Below are positions 9,609-18,397 of a DNA stretch of 39,807 nucleotides, one piece after another. Under the pieces are notes generated by a model, which did not search any database, was not told the origin of the DNA, and saw only the letters and a list, made by a program, of their open reading frames with translations. Within the stretch, counting starts at the first letter, position 1; every line of letters begins with the position of its first letter. The position numbers and the translations under genes are program-made. Source of the DNA: Chryseolinea sp. (lineage in GTDB: Bacteria > Bacteroidota > Bacteroidia > Cytophagales > Cyclobacteriaceae); contig JAICGJ010000033.1 of NCBI GenBank assembly GCA_025923195.1, forward strand, positions 1 through 39,807, written 5' to 3'.

Positions 9609-11051
9609 TTATTCTATTACTTTAATCAGCATCCCCTTCTCGACGCGATCGGTAAGCATCATGCCATTAAGCGTTGCAAGTTCGTCGGCGCGTTTATCGT
9701 TCACACGGGCAGCCTGCAGCGCGTTCAGCAAGGTTCCATTTTGCTGAACTGTTTTAATGCGAATCCGCTCAGGTTTCTTGTTAATCTTTTCCGGATCTGT
9801 CAAAGTATTGAAGCGGCCCATTGTAGACTTGAAGGTCGGAACATATTCATTAAATGCTTGCAGGATCGAAACACCGATCATGGCATAAATATTATCTCCG
9901 TATTGTATCACATAGGAAAGAGTTCGCAGGCTTTGCTGTTGCTGCTGCGATACCTGATCGGCCACCATGATGATTGCGGGTAAATTGTTTATCCGGTCCT
10001 TCTGAGATTCCACGAGTGTAAGTTGGTAATTCTTAAGGATCGATTCAGCCGCGGCTTCCAACGATTCCCCTGGAGCAAGAGTCAATATTATCATGGCCCT
10101 ACCATCTTTTGAGGCCATTTGTACCTGCTGAGGCGTGTTTTGAAAGGACCAGCCTTGCGGTAGCGGGAATTGAAACTTCAACACAGGATGATAAAAAATA
10201 TTATTCTCTACAAATCCCTGTTTCGGGTCTTCACCATAGACGATTCCATCGATCATTTTTAAGTAATTGTCGCGGTTCACCTTCAACGAAGTAGACTTCG
10301 TCTTACGTTTCCACTCTTCCGCCAGTTTCGCGACTTTTTCTTCCCGGTCGGCTGGGTCGGGATGCGTAGAAAGGAATGTTGGCACTTCGTCACTTCCTGA
10401 CTGCGTAGAGAGTCGGTCAAGCGTCTGAAAAAATCCGGCCATTTCCCGCGCATCGTAATTGATTTTAGTCGAGTACTCTACGCCTAGCCTGTCCGATTGG
10501 CTTTCCGCATCCCTACCAAACTTCAAAAACAAAAGTCCGATACCACTTTGCGCCAAATCAGCAAACTGGGCAAATTCTGGCGACAGTGCCATTCCGGCAA
10601 CAAGCCCTATCTGCGCTAACATGGCATTGCTATATTGTTTAGCCGAATGCCTCGCTGTAATGTGTCCTATTTCATGGCCCAACACTCCGGCAAATTCAGC
10701 TTCATTGTTGAAATGAGCCATAATGCCGCGGGTAAAATAAACGTAACCGCCCGGTACGGCAAAGGCGTTCACAACAGGCGAGTCGACAATTTTGAATTCA
10801 TACTTGAGATTGTTGCGATGCGATATAGCCGCCATCTGCTGTCCTTTCTCATCGATGAATTTTTGCAAATTCTTATCTTCATATAAGCCAAAAAATCTGA
10901 TAATATCGGGATCGGACTGCTTACCCATTGCAACCTCTTGACTTTCGGATAAAAGCATCAAATCTCTTTTTCCTGTCACCGGATTTTTGGCGCAAGTCGT
11001 AAACATCAACAATGCTGAGGTTATGCTCAGACTGATCAATACTCTTTTCAT
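9609..11051 (-). CDS. M48 family zinc metalloprotease, probable lipoprotein
   Basis: This 480-residue protein has an N-terminal hydrophobic segment ending in MFTTCAKNP, a relaxed lipobox with Cys20. An M48/Ste24-like domain follows, with HEIGH (H126, E127, H130) and a third zinc ligand E183 in DAESQSDRLG. Residues ~285-410 form an additional domain. The C-terminus (about 425-480, IRIKTVQQNGTLLNALQ) resembles a LysM-like or small anchoring module. The likely role is periplasmic or outer-membrane quality-control proteolysis similar to BepA/LoiP, inferred from family only. It ends 8 bases from the convergent PII gene. The start at 11051 is the only ATG that retains the export signal. Confidence 0.87.
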   Translation of the reverse strand: MKRVLISLSITSALLMFTTCAKNPVTGKRDLMLLSESQEVAMGKQSDPDIIRFFGLYEDKNLQKFIDEKGQQMAAISHRNNLKYEFKIVDSPVVNAFAVPGGYVYFTRGIMAHFNNEAEFAGVLGHEIGHITARHSAKQYSNAMLAQIGLVAGMALSPEFAQFADLAQSGIGLLFLKFGRDAESQSDRLGVEYSTKINYDAREMAGFFQTLDRLSTQSGSDEVPTFLSTHPDPADREEKVAKLAEEWKRKTKSTSLKVNRDNYLKMIDGIVYGEDPKQGFVENNIFYHPVLKFQFPLPQGWSFQNTPQQVQMASKDGRAMIILTLAPGESLEAAAESILKNYQLTLVESQKDRINNLPAIIMVADQVSQQQQQSLRTLSYVIQYGDNIYAMIGVSILQAFNEYVPTFKSTMGRFNTLTDPEKINKKPERIRIKTVQQNGTLLNALQAARVNDKRADELATLNGMMLTDRVEKGMLIKVIE

Positions 11052-11206
11052 AGGTGACCCTGTTTTAAATCAAGGCTTGACAATCCAAAATCAAAATCGG
11101 GCCAGAAACTAAACCATTGAATTCAAATGAAAGCATCGGAAGAGAAAAACACGCCAGTATGGTGAGGTATAAAGTCTACAAGATAGTGTGGACAAATATA
11201 CGCGCC

Positions 11207-11467
11207 TCACTTCCTTTTTTTCAATTTGTCTAACCAGCGGCTAGCTTCCGCATTTCTTCTTAGCTCGCCGGAAGCAATGAAATCAGCCAACCTCTTGTTA
11301 GTCGGACCCTTGGAAGTGAGATGATATGATCCGCAAATGTCACACAGATAGACTCCTACAGGTCCATTCTTTCCCGTGTAATCGTAAGCTGTCCATGCGG
11401 AAATAAGCGCCTCCTCGGCAATGGATTCCGAGGGAAACATTTTTTTATTTGATGCACATGTTACCAT
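11207..11467 (-). CDS. Small conserved Cys-His protein of unknown function
   Basis: This is an 86-residue, basic protein. Its centre carries YLCDICGSYHLTSKG, with C42, C45 and H49 as a possible metal-binding knuckle. The C-terminus is highly charged (WLDKLKKRK). Similar short proteins with a GPVxVYxCxxCxxxHLTS motif occur in Bacteroidota, as far as I recall, but I know no function. A zinc- or nucleic-acid-binding role is only a guess from the motif and charge. It stands alone between the M48 protease and the divergent cyclophilin gene. Confidence 0.65.
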   Translation of the reverse strand: MVTCASNKKMFPSESIAEEALISAWTAYDYTGKNGPVGVYLCDICGSYHLTSKGPTNKRLADFIASGELRRNAEASRWLDKLKKRK

Positions 11468-11551
11468 CCAGAAGTTTTTCTTTTAAAAGAATGATGAAGG
11501 CCGGAAGCCATCAAAATAGTATTCTAAATTTACGCCCTAAATAATAACAAC

Positions 11552-11998
11552 ATGAAGAAAGCAGAAATTCATACCAAGAAAGGCGTCATGAAAATTGAGT
11601 TTTTTGAGGAAGATGCGCCAAATACCGTTAACAACTTCATAACCCTTGCTGAAAAGGGATTTTATGATGGGCTTATTTTTCACCGTGTGATTCCAAATTT
11701 TATGATACAAGGTGGCTGCCCTAATGGCCTCGGAAATGGAGGTCCTGGATACCGCATCAATTGTGAATTGACGGGGAAGAACCAATACCATGATCGCGGC
11801 GTCATTTCGATGGCTCATGCCGGAAGAAATACCGGAGGTTCTCAATTCTTCATTTGCCATACAAGAGAAACAACAAAACACCTTGACCGCAATCACACCG
11901 TTTTCGGTAAAGTTTATGAAGGTCTTGACATCATTGATTCGATCCGTCAGGGTGATGTCATGGAGAAGGTTGTTATTGTTGACGATACTAACCAGTAG
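11552..11998 (+). CDS. Cyclophilin-type peptidyl-prolyl cis-trans isomerase
   Basis: The 148-residue protein contains the cyclophilin core FHRVIPNFMIQGG (R45, F50 and Q53 of the catalytic site) and GRNTGGSQFFI (Q98, F99). It catalyses proline isomerisation during protein folding. No signal peptide is present, so it should be cytoplasmic, and the length matches compact bacterial PpiB-type enzymes. It is preceded by a short AT-rich leader without a strong Shine-Dalgarno site. It is followed within 4 bases of the stop by the tandem repeat pair at 12003-12131. Confidence 0.92.
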   Translation: MKKAEIHTKKGVMKIEFFEEDAPNTVNNFITLAEKGFYDGLIFHRVIPNFMIQGGCPNGLGNGGPGYRINCELTGKNQYHDRGVISMAHAGRNTGGSQFFICHTRETTKHLDRNHTVFGKVYEGLDIIDSIRQGDVMEKVVIVDDTNQ

Positions 11999-12002
11999 GT
12001 TA

Positions 12003-12131
12003 TTGAAGATTGACGATTATAGATTGACGATTGTAGATTGACGATTGTAGATTGGGTGCAACTTTGTCCTTGAAGTACTAATATTACAATCTTACAATCT
12101 TACAATCTTACAATCTTTCAATCTTTCAATT
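12003..12131. repeat. Paired inverted arrays of 7/8-bp repeats without an ORF
   Basis: The left arm, 12003-12051, is seven 7-mers of the form TTGACGA / TTGTAGA. The right arm, 12084-12131, is six 8-mers, four exact TTACAATC copies then two TTTCAAT(C/T). The arms are complementary (GATTGTA against TACAATC) and could form a long imperfect hairpin around a ~32-base loop. The pair fills the gap between the convergent cyclophilin and esterase genes, so it could also end transcription from both sides. Its design matches the arrays flanking the four-helix-bundle gene at 38839-39430, but with different unit sequences and no gene inside. Confidence 0.9.
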
Positions 12132-12140
12132 GCTGAAATT

Positions 12141-13001
12141 TCAGTACTGATGAAAACTATCTGAAATGAAAGCAAGGACAGTTGGCAAGGCAGTACGCCA
12201 GTAAGTCCAATTATGTCCGCCGTCATGAACGCGAAACTCATGCGGGATTTCCTTTTTTCTCATAGCAATATGAATGAGGGAATTTCCCTCATATAAGAAG
12301 TCGTCATCACCGCAATCAATGTACCACCGCACCGCTTTCTTTTGGTCATCTGGCATCGCCTCGACTAATGCGAGCGCGCTATGTTTCTTATAATATGCTT
12401 CAATTTGCTCATCAGTACCTTTCACATTCTGCCGCTCGAACGATGCCTTTGCTGCCTCTATAGACAGAGGACCGGTAGATGCGCTAAGCGGACAGGCCGA
12501 AGAAAATAGCTCAGGATGATGAAGTGCATACATGAAGGATCCTCCGCCGCCCATAGATAATCCTGCCACGGCTCGATATCGCTTGTCGCTTTTTATCCGA
12601 TACGCTTTTTCAACAAAAGGCATAAATTCCTGAAAGAAAAAATCTTCGTAGCGCCATTCGCCCTTCAGGTCGTTAAAGTATCCGCGTACACCCGTATTCG
12701 CATCGGGCATAATGATGACCATAGGCGTTGCCCGGCCAGCAAGTATTTCACGGTCAGCGATGGTCAACACTTCTCCGAACTGCACCCAACCCGTTTGATC
12801 GTCACCACCCCCATGTAAGAGGTACAACACGGGATAGCTGCGCTGAGACGATTCATAATCAGGGGGTAAATACACTGCATACTTTCTATCGCCCTTAAGA
12901 ATTTTACTGGGCATTGACAAGTTATCAAAAACTTTTCCGCTTTGACCTGATACCGCCAGAGGAAAACAATAAACTGCACAGATTATACAGATGATTTTCA
13001 T
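12141..13001 (-). CDS. Secreted esterase of the esterase D / feruloyl esterase family
   Basis: I use the internal ATG at 13001, which gives a signal peptide (MKIICIICAVYCFPLAVSGQ) and a 286-residue protein. The frame continues 40 codons upstream but without export features. The alpha/beta-hydrolase fold shows an oxyanion HGGG motif (63-66), nucleophile S149 in GLSMGG, an acid in DCGDDDF (232-234) and H263 in DGGHNW. Family members hydrolyse acyl esters of sugars or other small esters, often on polysaccharides. The substrate is not readable from sequence. It is probably periplasmic or secreted. Its gene converges on the cyclophilin gene across the repeat pair and diverges from ku. Confidence 0.87.
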   Translation of the reverse strand: MKIICIICAVYCFPLAVSGQSGKVFDNLSMPSKILKGDRKYAVYLPPDYESSQRSYPVLYLLHGGGDDQTGWVQFGEVLTIADREILAGRATPMVIIMPDANTGVRGYFNDLKGEWRYEDFFFQEFMPFVEKAYRIKSDKRYRAVAGLSMGGGGSFMYALHHPELFSSACPLSASTGPLSIEAAKASFERQNVKGTDEQIEAYYKKHSALALVEAMPDDQKKAVRWYIDCGDDDFLYEGNSLIHIAMRKKEIPHEFRVHDGGHNWTYWRTALPTVLAFISDSFHQY

Positions 13002-13242
13002 TGTGTGAAAAAATGGTTTGAACGAAAATCTTAAATAACCCTGACGAGAACAAATTGTACCACGGGTATTTGATGTGAGAGCCCGGGTTGCCCATCCCAA
13101 AAGGCTGGCGAAACGGTGCAAATTGTGGAATAAGCTCCACTTAGTAAGGTTCAGCTTAGCTCATTAATTTTGATGAGTGGTATCAATACCGCAACTCTCT
13201 AAAGTGGCATTATTTTTTTATTACAAACCTAAAAAAATTCTT

Positions 13243-14004
13243 ATGAGAGCTATTTGGACTGGGGCCATCGGATTTGGGTTGGTTAACATACCTGTAAAAC
13301 TTTTCAGCGCTTCGCAGCAAAGCGAACTTGACCTTGATATGCTCGACAAGAAGGATCATGCACACATCAAGTTCAAGCGTGTAAACGAAGAAACTGGAAG
13401 AGAAGTAGCTTGGGGCAACATCGTCAAAGGATACAAATACAAAGGCGACTATGTAATACTGAACGATAAGGACTTTGAACAGGCAAGTCCAAAAAAGAGT
13501 AAAGTCATAGAGATAACCGACTTCATCCTGGAAAAGGAAGTAGATAGTATTTACTATGAGACTCCATATTACCTCGCGCCAGAGAAATCAGGAGCAAAAG
13601 CCTACGTGTTGTTAAGAGAGGCGCTGAAGAAAAGCGGCAAGGCCGGTATTGGTAATTTTGTCTTGCGCAGCAAGGAGCACTTGTGTATTATGAGGCCGTA
13701 CAAAAATGTCATTGTGTTGAACAGGTTAAGGTTTGCCGAAGAGATTCGCGATCCTTCTGACTTGACATTGCCGAAGGAAAAGCCGAAACCTGCAGAGATG
13801 AAGATGGCGCTGTCGCTGATCGATCAGCTCACAGCTTCCTTTGATATTAAAAAATTCAAGGATACCTATACAGCCGAATTACGAAAACTGATCAAAGCAA
13901 AAGCAAGTGGTAAAACTATTAAGCAGCCGGTATTGAAGGTTACTCATCGCAAGTCCGAAGACTTGATGAGCCAATTGAAGGCGAGTCTTAAGAGAGCGTC
14001 ATAA
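13243..14004 (+). CDS. ku: Ku protein, non-homologous end joining
   Basis: The 253-residue protein begins [20 protein letters not shown], the standard bacterial Ku N-terminus, so the ATG at 13243 is preferred over the start 22 codons earlier. The Ku core continues with [10 protein letters not shown] and [10 protein letters not shown] lysine-rich tail ([18 protein letters not shown]) probably contacts DNA or LigD. Bacterial Ku homodimers ring DNA ends and recruit LigD for double-strand break repair. The polymerase gene follows after 13 bases, forming a repair operon. An inverted TTGAT/ATCAA pair with a 7-base spacer lies upstream near 13170-13186, of uncertain meaning. Confidence 0.94.
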   Translation: MRAIWTGAIGFGLVNIPVKLFSASQQSELDLDMLDKKDHAHIKFKRVNEETGREVAWGNIVKGYKYKGDYVILNDKDFEQASPKKSKVIEITDFILEKEVDSIYYETPYYLAPEKSGAKAYVLLREALKKSGKAGIGNFVLRSKEHLCIMRPYKNVIVLNRLRFAEEIRDPSDLTLPKEKPKPAEMKMALSLIDQLTASFDIKKFKDTYTAELRKLIKAKASGKTIKQPVLKVTHRKSEDLMSQLKASLKRAS

Positions 14005-14017
14005 ATCCAACCAAGAT

Positions 14018-15007
14018 ATGCGGGAAAAAACGAAAGAGCCGGTAAAGAAAAGTAATAGCTCTCCTGGCGTGAGGAAGAGCCCGAGTAAAATTGAGAATTC
14101 AAATAATACAATTAAGGTCAACGGCCATACATTAAAACTCAGCAATCAAGACAAGGTATACTGGCCAAAAGAAAAAATAACAAAGGGGCAAGTCTTGGAA
14201 TATTATAACGGCATTTCAAAATATATACTTCCGTATTTAAAGAATCGCCCCCAATCGCTGAAGAGAAATCCCAATGGAATAACAGACAAAGGATTTTATC
14301 ATAAAGATGCGGGTGATGCCGCGCCGGACTGGGTGCAACGAATAGCATTATATTCTGAAAGTACTAACAAGGATATCAATTACATCCTTTGTAATGACAA
14401 GGCTACTTTGCTTTATCTTAATAATTTAGGGTGTATTGAAATCAATCCCTGGAATTCCAGGGTAACCCATTTGGATCATCCCGATTACTTGGTTATAGAC
14501 ATAGATCCATCGGACAAGAATTCCTTTGATGAAGTTATTGATACAGCCTTGGTACTCAAGGAAATATTGGATCGAGCGGAGGTTGCCTCTTATTGTAAAA
14601 CTTCTGGCGCGACCGGCTTACACGTTTATGTTCCGTTGGGGTCAGCTTATGACTATCATCAAGCTAGGTCGTTTGCTGAACTTCTGGCAACGTTGGCGCA
14701 GGAACAGTTGCCTCAAACCACTACGCTGGAGCGGTCGCTTAGTAAGAGAAAGAATAGGATCTATATTGATTATATGCAAAATAGTCGAGGCCAGACACTT
14801 TCGTCCGTTTACAGCCTGCGCCCCGTGCCGGGTGCTTCGGTGTCCACTCCCTTAGAGTGGAAAGAGGTTAAGCGAGGCTTGCGTCCCTCTCAGTTCAATA
14901 TCCAAACTCTTCCACGGCGGTTAGATAAGGTTGGCGATCTCTTTAACAAAGTATTAAAGGAGAAATCAAATCTTCAAAGGGCACTCCAGCGCCTGGGAGT
15001 TGATTAG
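14018..15007 (+). CDS. Stand-alone LigD-type NHEJ polymerase/primase domain protein
   Basis: This 329-residue protein is the archaeo-eukaryotic-primase-like polymerase domain of LigD without its ligase or phosphoesterase domains. After a basic, low-complexity N-terminus (1-30) it has LSNQDKVYWP, RYPxG-like KRNPNGI, and metal-binding aspartates D161 and D163 in YLVIDIDPSD. The third aspartate is D251 in RIYIDYMQN. TSGATGLHVYVPL is the conserved nucleotide-site motif. It should fill gaps with ribo- or deoxynucleotides at broken ends held by Ku. It is translated 13 bases after ku. A ligase must come from elsewhere in the genome. Confidence 0.92.
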   Translation: MREKTKEPVKKSNSSPGVRKSPSKIENSNNTIKVNGHTLKLSNQDKVYWPKEKITKGQVLEYYNGISKYILPYLKNRPQSLKRNPNGITDKGFYHKDAGDAAPDWVQRIALYSESTNKDINYILCNDKATLLYLNNLGCIEINPWNSRVTHLDHPDYLVIDIDPSDKNSFDEVIDTALVLKEILDRAEVASYCKTSGATGLHVYVPLGSAYDYHQARSFAELLATLAQEQLPQTTTLERSLSKRKNRIYIDYMQNSRGQTLSSVYSLRPVPGASVSTPLEWKEVKRGLRPSQFNIQTLPRRLDKVGDLFNKVLKEKSNLQRALQRLGVD

Positions 15008-15331
15008 CTATGGCGTTAACGCAAGAAACTACAATTTGTTCAGGGCAATTGAATCATTATCCGGAAAATTTCTTCAGTCTTAGACGAAAATCTTTGCGCA
15101 TGATGACTCCAGTCATGATCAGAATTTGGGGTTCACTGTACCTTTTCAACGTCTTGATTAGGGAGGCATTGTCCGATCAGGTCAGGATGGGTAGAGATAA
15201 TTATCGTAACAGGTAAAAAACTAATCATCTGGAATCAGAAAAAAAACTGGGTTTGATCAAGGAGGCATCCCTGATTGAGAAAGACCCAATAGAATAACTG
15301 TTTTAAAAGGCACTAAACTATTTGGTCCAAG
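15008..15331 (+). ncRNA. Gene-free, terminator-ended region: possible small RNA or long 3' UTR
   Basis: No convincing gene lies between the ligD-like stop (15007) and the terminator stem at 15332. A 68-codon frame at 15010 has no family features. The stretch 15246-15292 can fold: TCAAGGA and TCCCTGA pair around GGCA with one mismatch, extended by GGGTTT against AAAGACCC. A palindrome (15103-15116) lies upstream of the foldable part. Either the region is the 3' UTR of the ku operon or it encodes a regulated small RNA. I cannot identify a promoter of the Bacteroidota TAnnTTTG type here. Confidence 0.3.
15103..15116. promoter_or_regulatory. Palindrome ATGACTCCAGTCAT, candidate Crp/Fnr-type operator
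   Basis: This perfect inverted repeat has form ATGAC-N4-GTCAT, the 14-bp geometry of Fnr/Crp-family sites. It recurs at 15396-15409, and with one mismatch at 18398-18411, around a kinase/Crp-like regulator pair. Operator function is an inference. Confidence 0.4.
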
Positions 15332-15360
15332 AGCGGGATACTCCCGCTTTTGTTTTTTTT
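15332..15360 (+). terminator. Rho-independent terminator
   Basis: A perfect 7-bp GC-rich stem AGCGGGA-TAC-TCCCGCT is followed by TTTGTTTTTTTT. It ends transcription from the ku operon or from a small RNA upstream, and insulates the histidine kinase gene. Confidence 0.9.
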
Positions 15361-15395
15361 AATAATTACAAGCTTTTTGGATATCTTTCATTTTG

Positions 15396-15409
15396 ATGAC
15401 TGGGGTCAT
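15396..15409. promoter_or_regulatory. Palindrome ATGACTGGGGTCAT upstream of the histidine kinase
   Basis: The site has the form ATGAC-N4-GTCAT and lies 95 bases before the kinase ATG. It is the second of three similar sites near the gene for a Crp-type response regulator. This position is suitable for autoregulation of the two-component operon. Confidence 0.45.
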
Positions 15410-15504
15410 TTAAATAGATACGTGAATGCAATACCTTGGGAAGGAAAAAATGCGTTACTTAAATTAGTAGAAATGAGTCTGTTAAGTGACATTTTTTAAT
15501 AACT

Positions 15505-17019
15505 ATGAATTTTAATCGGTTTGATAGGCTCGGCGTAGGTTTAGCACTGGCGATGGGTATTTTCATTTTACAATGGACTGCTCATGTCGGTACCATTGGG
15601 GGCCTTATCATATCCATCTATATTCTCAGATATTCCGGAGACAGCAAGAGCCTAATAATTATTGGACTCGCCGCCAGTCTTGCCATCCTAGCGGGATACT
15701 TAACCACAAACTTTTCCAATGGAGTAGATGGAGACGAAGTTATCATCAACGGCCTGTCGCTCTCCATGGTCTGGATATGTGTCTACGCGAATCACAAATT
15801 GAAATTTCAGGCAAACAAAAATTCAGAATTAATTCAGTCGCTTGAGACACAAAAAAATGAGGCCATACATGAACTTGAGTCTGTTACTTCAGACCTACGC
15901 TCCGAATCCAACGAGCGAAAGATTGTCGAGTTGGAACTCCTGAAAAGAAAAAAACTCCAGGAGGCCATGGCCCACAATTTCCCTGACGGCGTAATATGTG
16001 TCCTTAATAAAGAAATGAAATTTATTCTCGCCGACGGTGGAGAAATAGAGGAATTGGGGTTGTTACGAAATCAACGAAAAAACGAGAACGCTTTTCTGAA
16101 CTTAACATCGCTGCCCGAACTGAAAAATGCGTTCAAGGGAGAACAGATTTCGACCGAATTGAGGGTGAACAACAAATCGTATACCCTGAACGGCGTGCCT
16201 ATCCCGGATGCTAATAATGAAGTGAATGAGGTTCTGTTGGTGATCCGGAACATTACCGACCAGAAGGCGCTTGAAAATAATCTGATTAGAGCACTCGAAA
16301 GAGAAAAAGAGCTTAATGTACTGAAGTCACAATTCGTAACGATGGCGTCGCACAAATTCAGAACACCGTTAAGCACGATTCTTTCGTCAGTTTTCCTTCT
16401 CGAAAATTACACAGATGCTGATTATGAATTAGAAAAGACGGCGTTCTTCGATAAGATAAAAAGGTCTGTGCACAATCTAACGGCTTTGCTGAATGATTAC
16501 CTTTCGCTTGGTAAGCTGGAAGAAGGCAAACTAAAAGTGACGTATACCGAAACCGATATAAAGGCTTTTTTCGATGAATTCTTGCAGGAGATAGGATCCA
16601 TCAAAAAGGTAAAACAAAAAATACACTTTACCCATGAGGGGATTGAATGTACGGTTATGACTGATAAGTTTCTACTCAAAAACATTTTGACTAATTTGCT
16701 CTCTAATGCAATTGAATATTCTCCACACGATGCGGAGATCCAATTGTCTGCAGAACTTAAAAAAGAAACATTAAAAATTCGTGTAACAGATCAAGGAATT
16801 GGTATACCGGAAAATGAACAGCATCAGATTTTCAAAAGATTTTACAGAGGTCAAAATGCAAACAATGTTGAAGGAACCGGGCTAGGATTAAACATTGCAA
16901 AAAAATATATTAGACTTTTGAAGGGCACGATCGAATTTACCAGTCAACTCAATAAAGGAACTACTTTTATAGCTATTATTCCCGTGATGAATGTCAATGT
17001 TTTAGAAAAACAAGCTTAA
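15505..17019 (+). CDS. Membrane-bound PAS sensor histidine kinase
   Basis: The 504-residue protein has four hydrophobic segments (about 8-26, 28-42, 48-66, 80-96), a coiled coil (105-155) and a PAS-like domain (155-250). The HisKA dimerisation domain carries H283 in ASHKFRTPL, and an ATPase domain follows: N401 in LLSNAIEYSP, DQGIGIP (429-435), and GTGLGLNIAKKY (457-468). It should autophosphorylate at H283 and pass phosphate to the response regulator encoded 31 bases downstream. The membrane region lacks a large extracellular loop, so the signal may be intramembrane or cytoplasmic. A palindrome at 15396 precedes it. Confidence 0.93.
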   Translation: MNFNRFDRLGVGLALAMGIFILQWTAHVGTIGGLIISIYILRYSGDSKSLIIIGLAASLAILAGYLTTNFSNGVDGDEVIINGLSLSMVWICVYANHKLKFQANKNSELIQSLETQKNEAIHELESVTSDLRSESNERKIVELELLKRKKLQEAMAHNFPDGVICVLNKEMKFILADGGEIEELGLLRNQRKNENAFLNLTSLPELKNAFKGEQISTELRVNNKSYTLNGVPIPDANNEVNEVLLVIRNITDQKALENNLIRALEREKELNVLKSQFVTMASHKFRTPLSTILSSVFLLENYTDADYELEKTAFFDKIKRSVHNLTALLNDYLSLGKLEEGKLKVTYTETDIKAFFDEFLQEIGSIKKVKQKIHFTHEGIECTVMTDKFLLKNILTNLLSNAIEYSPHDAEIQLSAELKKETLKIRVTDQGIGIPENEQHQIFKRFYRGQNANNVEGTGLGLNIAKKYIRLLKGTIEFTSQLNKGTTFIAIIPVMNVNVLEKQA

Positions 17020-17050
17020 TATAGCGTCTTGAAAGAGAATCAGGAGCCCT

Positions 17051-18139
17051 ATGAAATATACCGTATTGTTGATTGAGGATAATCAGGAGATGGCTGAAAA
17101 TATCTGCAGTATTTTGAAGCTCGCTCACTACAATGTTTTGAGTGCCCCAAATGGTAAAATCGGCGTCGAAATTGCGCAGCAACAACATCCGGATCTTATT
17201 TTGTGCGATGTAATGATGCCGGAATTGGATGGCTATGGTGTTCTTCACATCCTTAACAGCGACCCCGAAACAGCCCACATACCCTTTATCTTTTTGACTG
17301 CCAAGGCAGACAAGAACGATCTGAGAATGGGAATGAACCTCGGCGCCGATGACTATATCACTAAACCGTTTGAAGGCCACGATTTGCTCAAGGTCGTCGA
17401 GATCAGACTGAAAAAAAATGAATCGCTCAAGGCAAATGTGAAGAACGACCTCTATGACGTAAATACGTTTTTTAACAAGGCCCGTGAGTTAAAGGAGTTT
17501 CAAAAATTATCAGAAAACAGGCCCACGCGGATTTTTAAGAAGAAAGAATTCGTTTTCATGGAGGGCCAAACACCGTCGGACCTTTACTTTATCATCAGTG
17601 GAGAAGTCAAAACCTACAAGGCGAATTATGACGGCAAAGAATTGATTACAGGCATTCATTCAGCAGGGGATTTTTTGGGATATGTACCCTTGTTGGAAGA
17701 AAAACAGCACAACGAAAGCGCGGAGGTCCTTGAGGAAGCTGAAATTTCCATTATTCCAAAACAGGATTTTCTCACCGTAATTTATTCCAGCAAGGATATT
17801 GCCCGGAAATTCATAAAAATGCTTTCCAATAATTTGATGGAAGCTGAAAACAGACTATTGGATCTGGCATATCAATCAGTCAGACAGCGGGTAGCCGGAG
17901 CGTTACTCAAGATCTACAGTCAGCATAATGTACCCAATAAAAAAGAGATTATTACCATAGCAAGAAAGGACATCTCAAATATGATTGGAACAGCCACTGA
18001 GTCTTTAAACCGGACTTTGGCTGATTTTAAGGATGAAGGCTTAATCGAAATTTCTGATGAGGGTATAAAGATCCGCGAAAAAGCGAAGCTTGAACACTTG
18101 GTAATGGTGTTTGCGAATAAAGTCGCGAAAATGAGGTAA
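17051..18139 (+). CDS. Response regulator: REC + cNMP-binding-like + Crp HTH
   Basis: This 362-residue protein fuses a receiver domain (1-120: phosphoacceptor D53 in LCDVMMPELDG, T83, K105 in YITKPF) to a cyclic-nucleotide-binding-like beta-roll (about 150-260, FVFMEGQTPSDLYFIISGEV). The C-terminal Crp-type winged helix (about 285-345) has recognition segment RKDISNMIGTATESLNRTL. It is a transcription factor that could join phosphorylation and ligand input. The beta-roll lacks an obvious cAMP phosphate cassette, so ligand binding is doubtful. It forms an operon with the kinase. Fnr-like palindromes at 15103, 15396 and 18398 are plausible targets, the last in front of the sugar transferase gene. 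Confidence 0.93.
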   Translation: MKYTVLLIEDNQEMAENICSILKLAHYNVLSAPNGKIGVEIAQQQHPDLILCDVMMPELDGYGVLHILNSDPETAHIPFIFLTAKADKNDLRMGMNLGADDYITKPFEGHDLLKVVEIRLKKNESLKANVKNDLYDVNTFFNKARELKEFQKLSENRPTRIFKKKEFVFMEGQTPSDLYFIISGEVKTYKANYDGKELITGIHSAGDFLGYVPLLEEKQHNESAEVLEEAEISIIPKQDFLTVIYSSKDIARKFIKMLSNNLMEAENRLLDLAYQSVRQRVAGALLKIYSQHNVPNKKEIITIARKDISNMIGTATESLNRTLADFKDEGLIEISDEGIKIREKAKLEHLVMVFANKVAKMR

Positions 18140-18227
18140 AAGGAAGTAATGAGTGTAGCGCTATCGATTGAATTCCTCGCGGCAACATTTTTGAATCTCA
18201 AAGCGGCAAAACGCCACAGTGCACGCC

Positions 18228-18262
18228 ACTCATTTGTTGAGTAAAAGAGCTCGTCTTTTTTT
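18228..18262 (+). terminator. Weak candidate terminator after the response regulator
   Basis: ACTCA-TTTGT-TGAGT is followed by AAAAGA-GCTCG-TCTTTTTTT, so a short AT-rich stem runs into a T tract. The stems are weak, so this is only a candidate. Confidence 0.35.
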
Positions 18263-18397
18263 AGGGATTTTTGTTGTTTGCACATCCTTTTTAGCCGCCT
18301 TCCGTCCACGTATCTGGTTCACTGCCAAGTCGTTCCCAGTTCGGGAAATCCAGGACTCGCAAGCATCGCAATTTCATGAGAAAGATTTCTAAAAGTG

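Noticed and set aside
13170-13186. TTGAT/ATCAA inverted pair upstream of ku as an Fnr site
   Set aside because: The spacer is 7 bases instead of 4, so it does not fit the dyad geometry.
15010-15216. 68-codon plus-strand frame after the LigD-type gene
   Set aside because: No family features or ribosome site, and it overlaps a palindrome; more likely untranslated.
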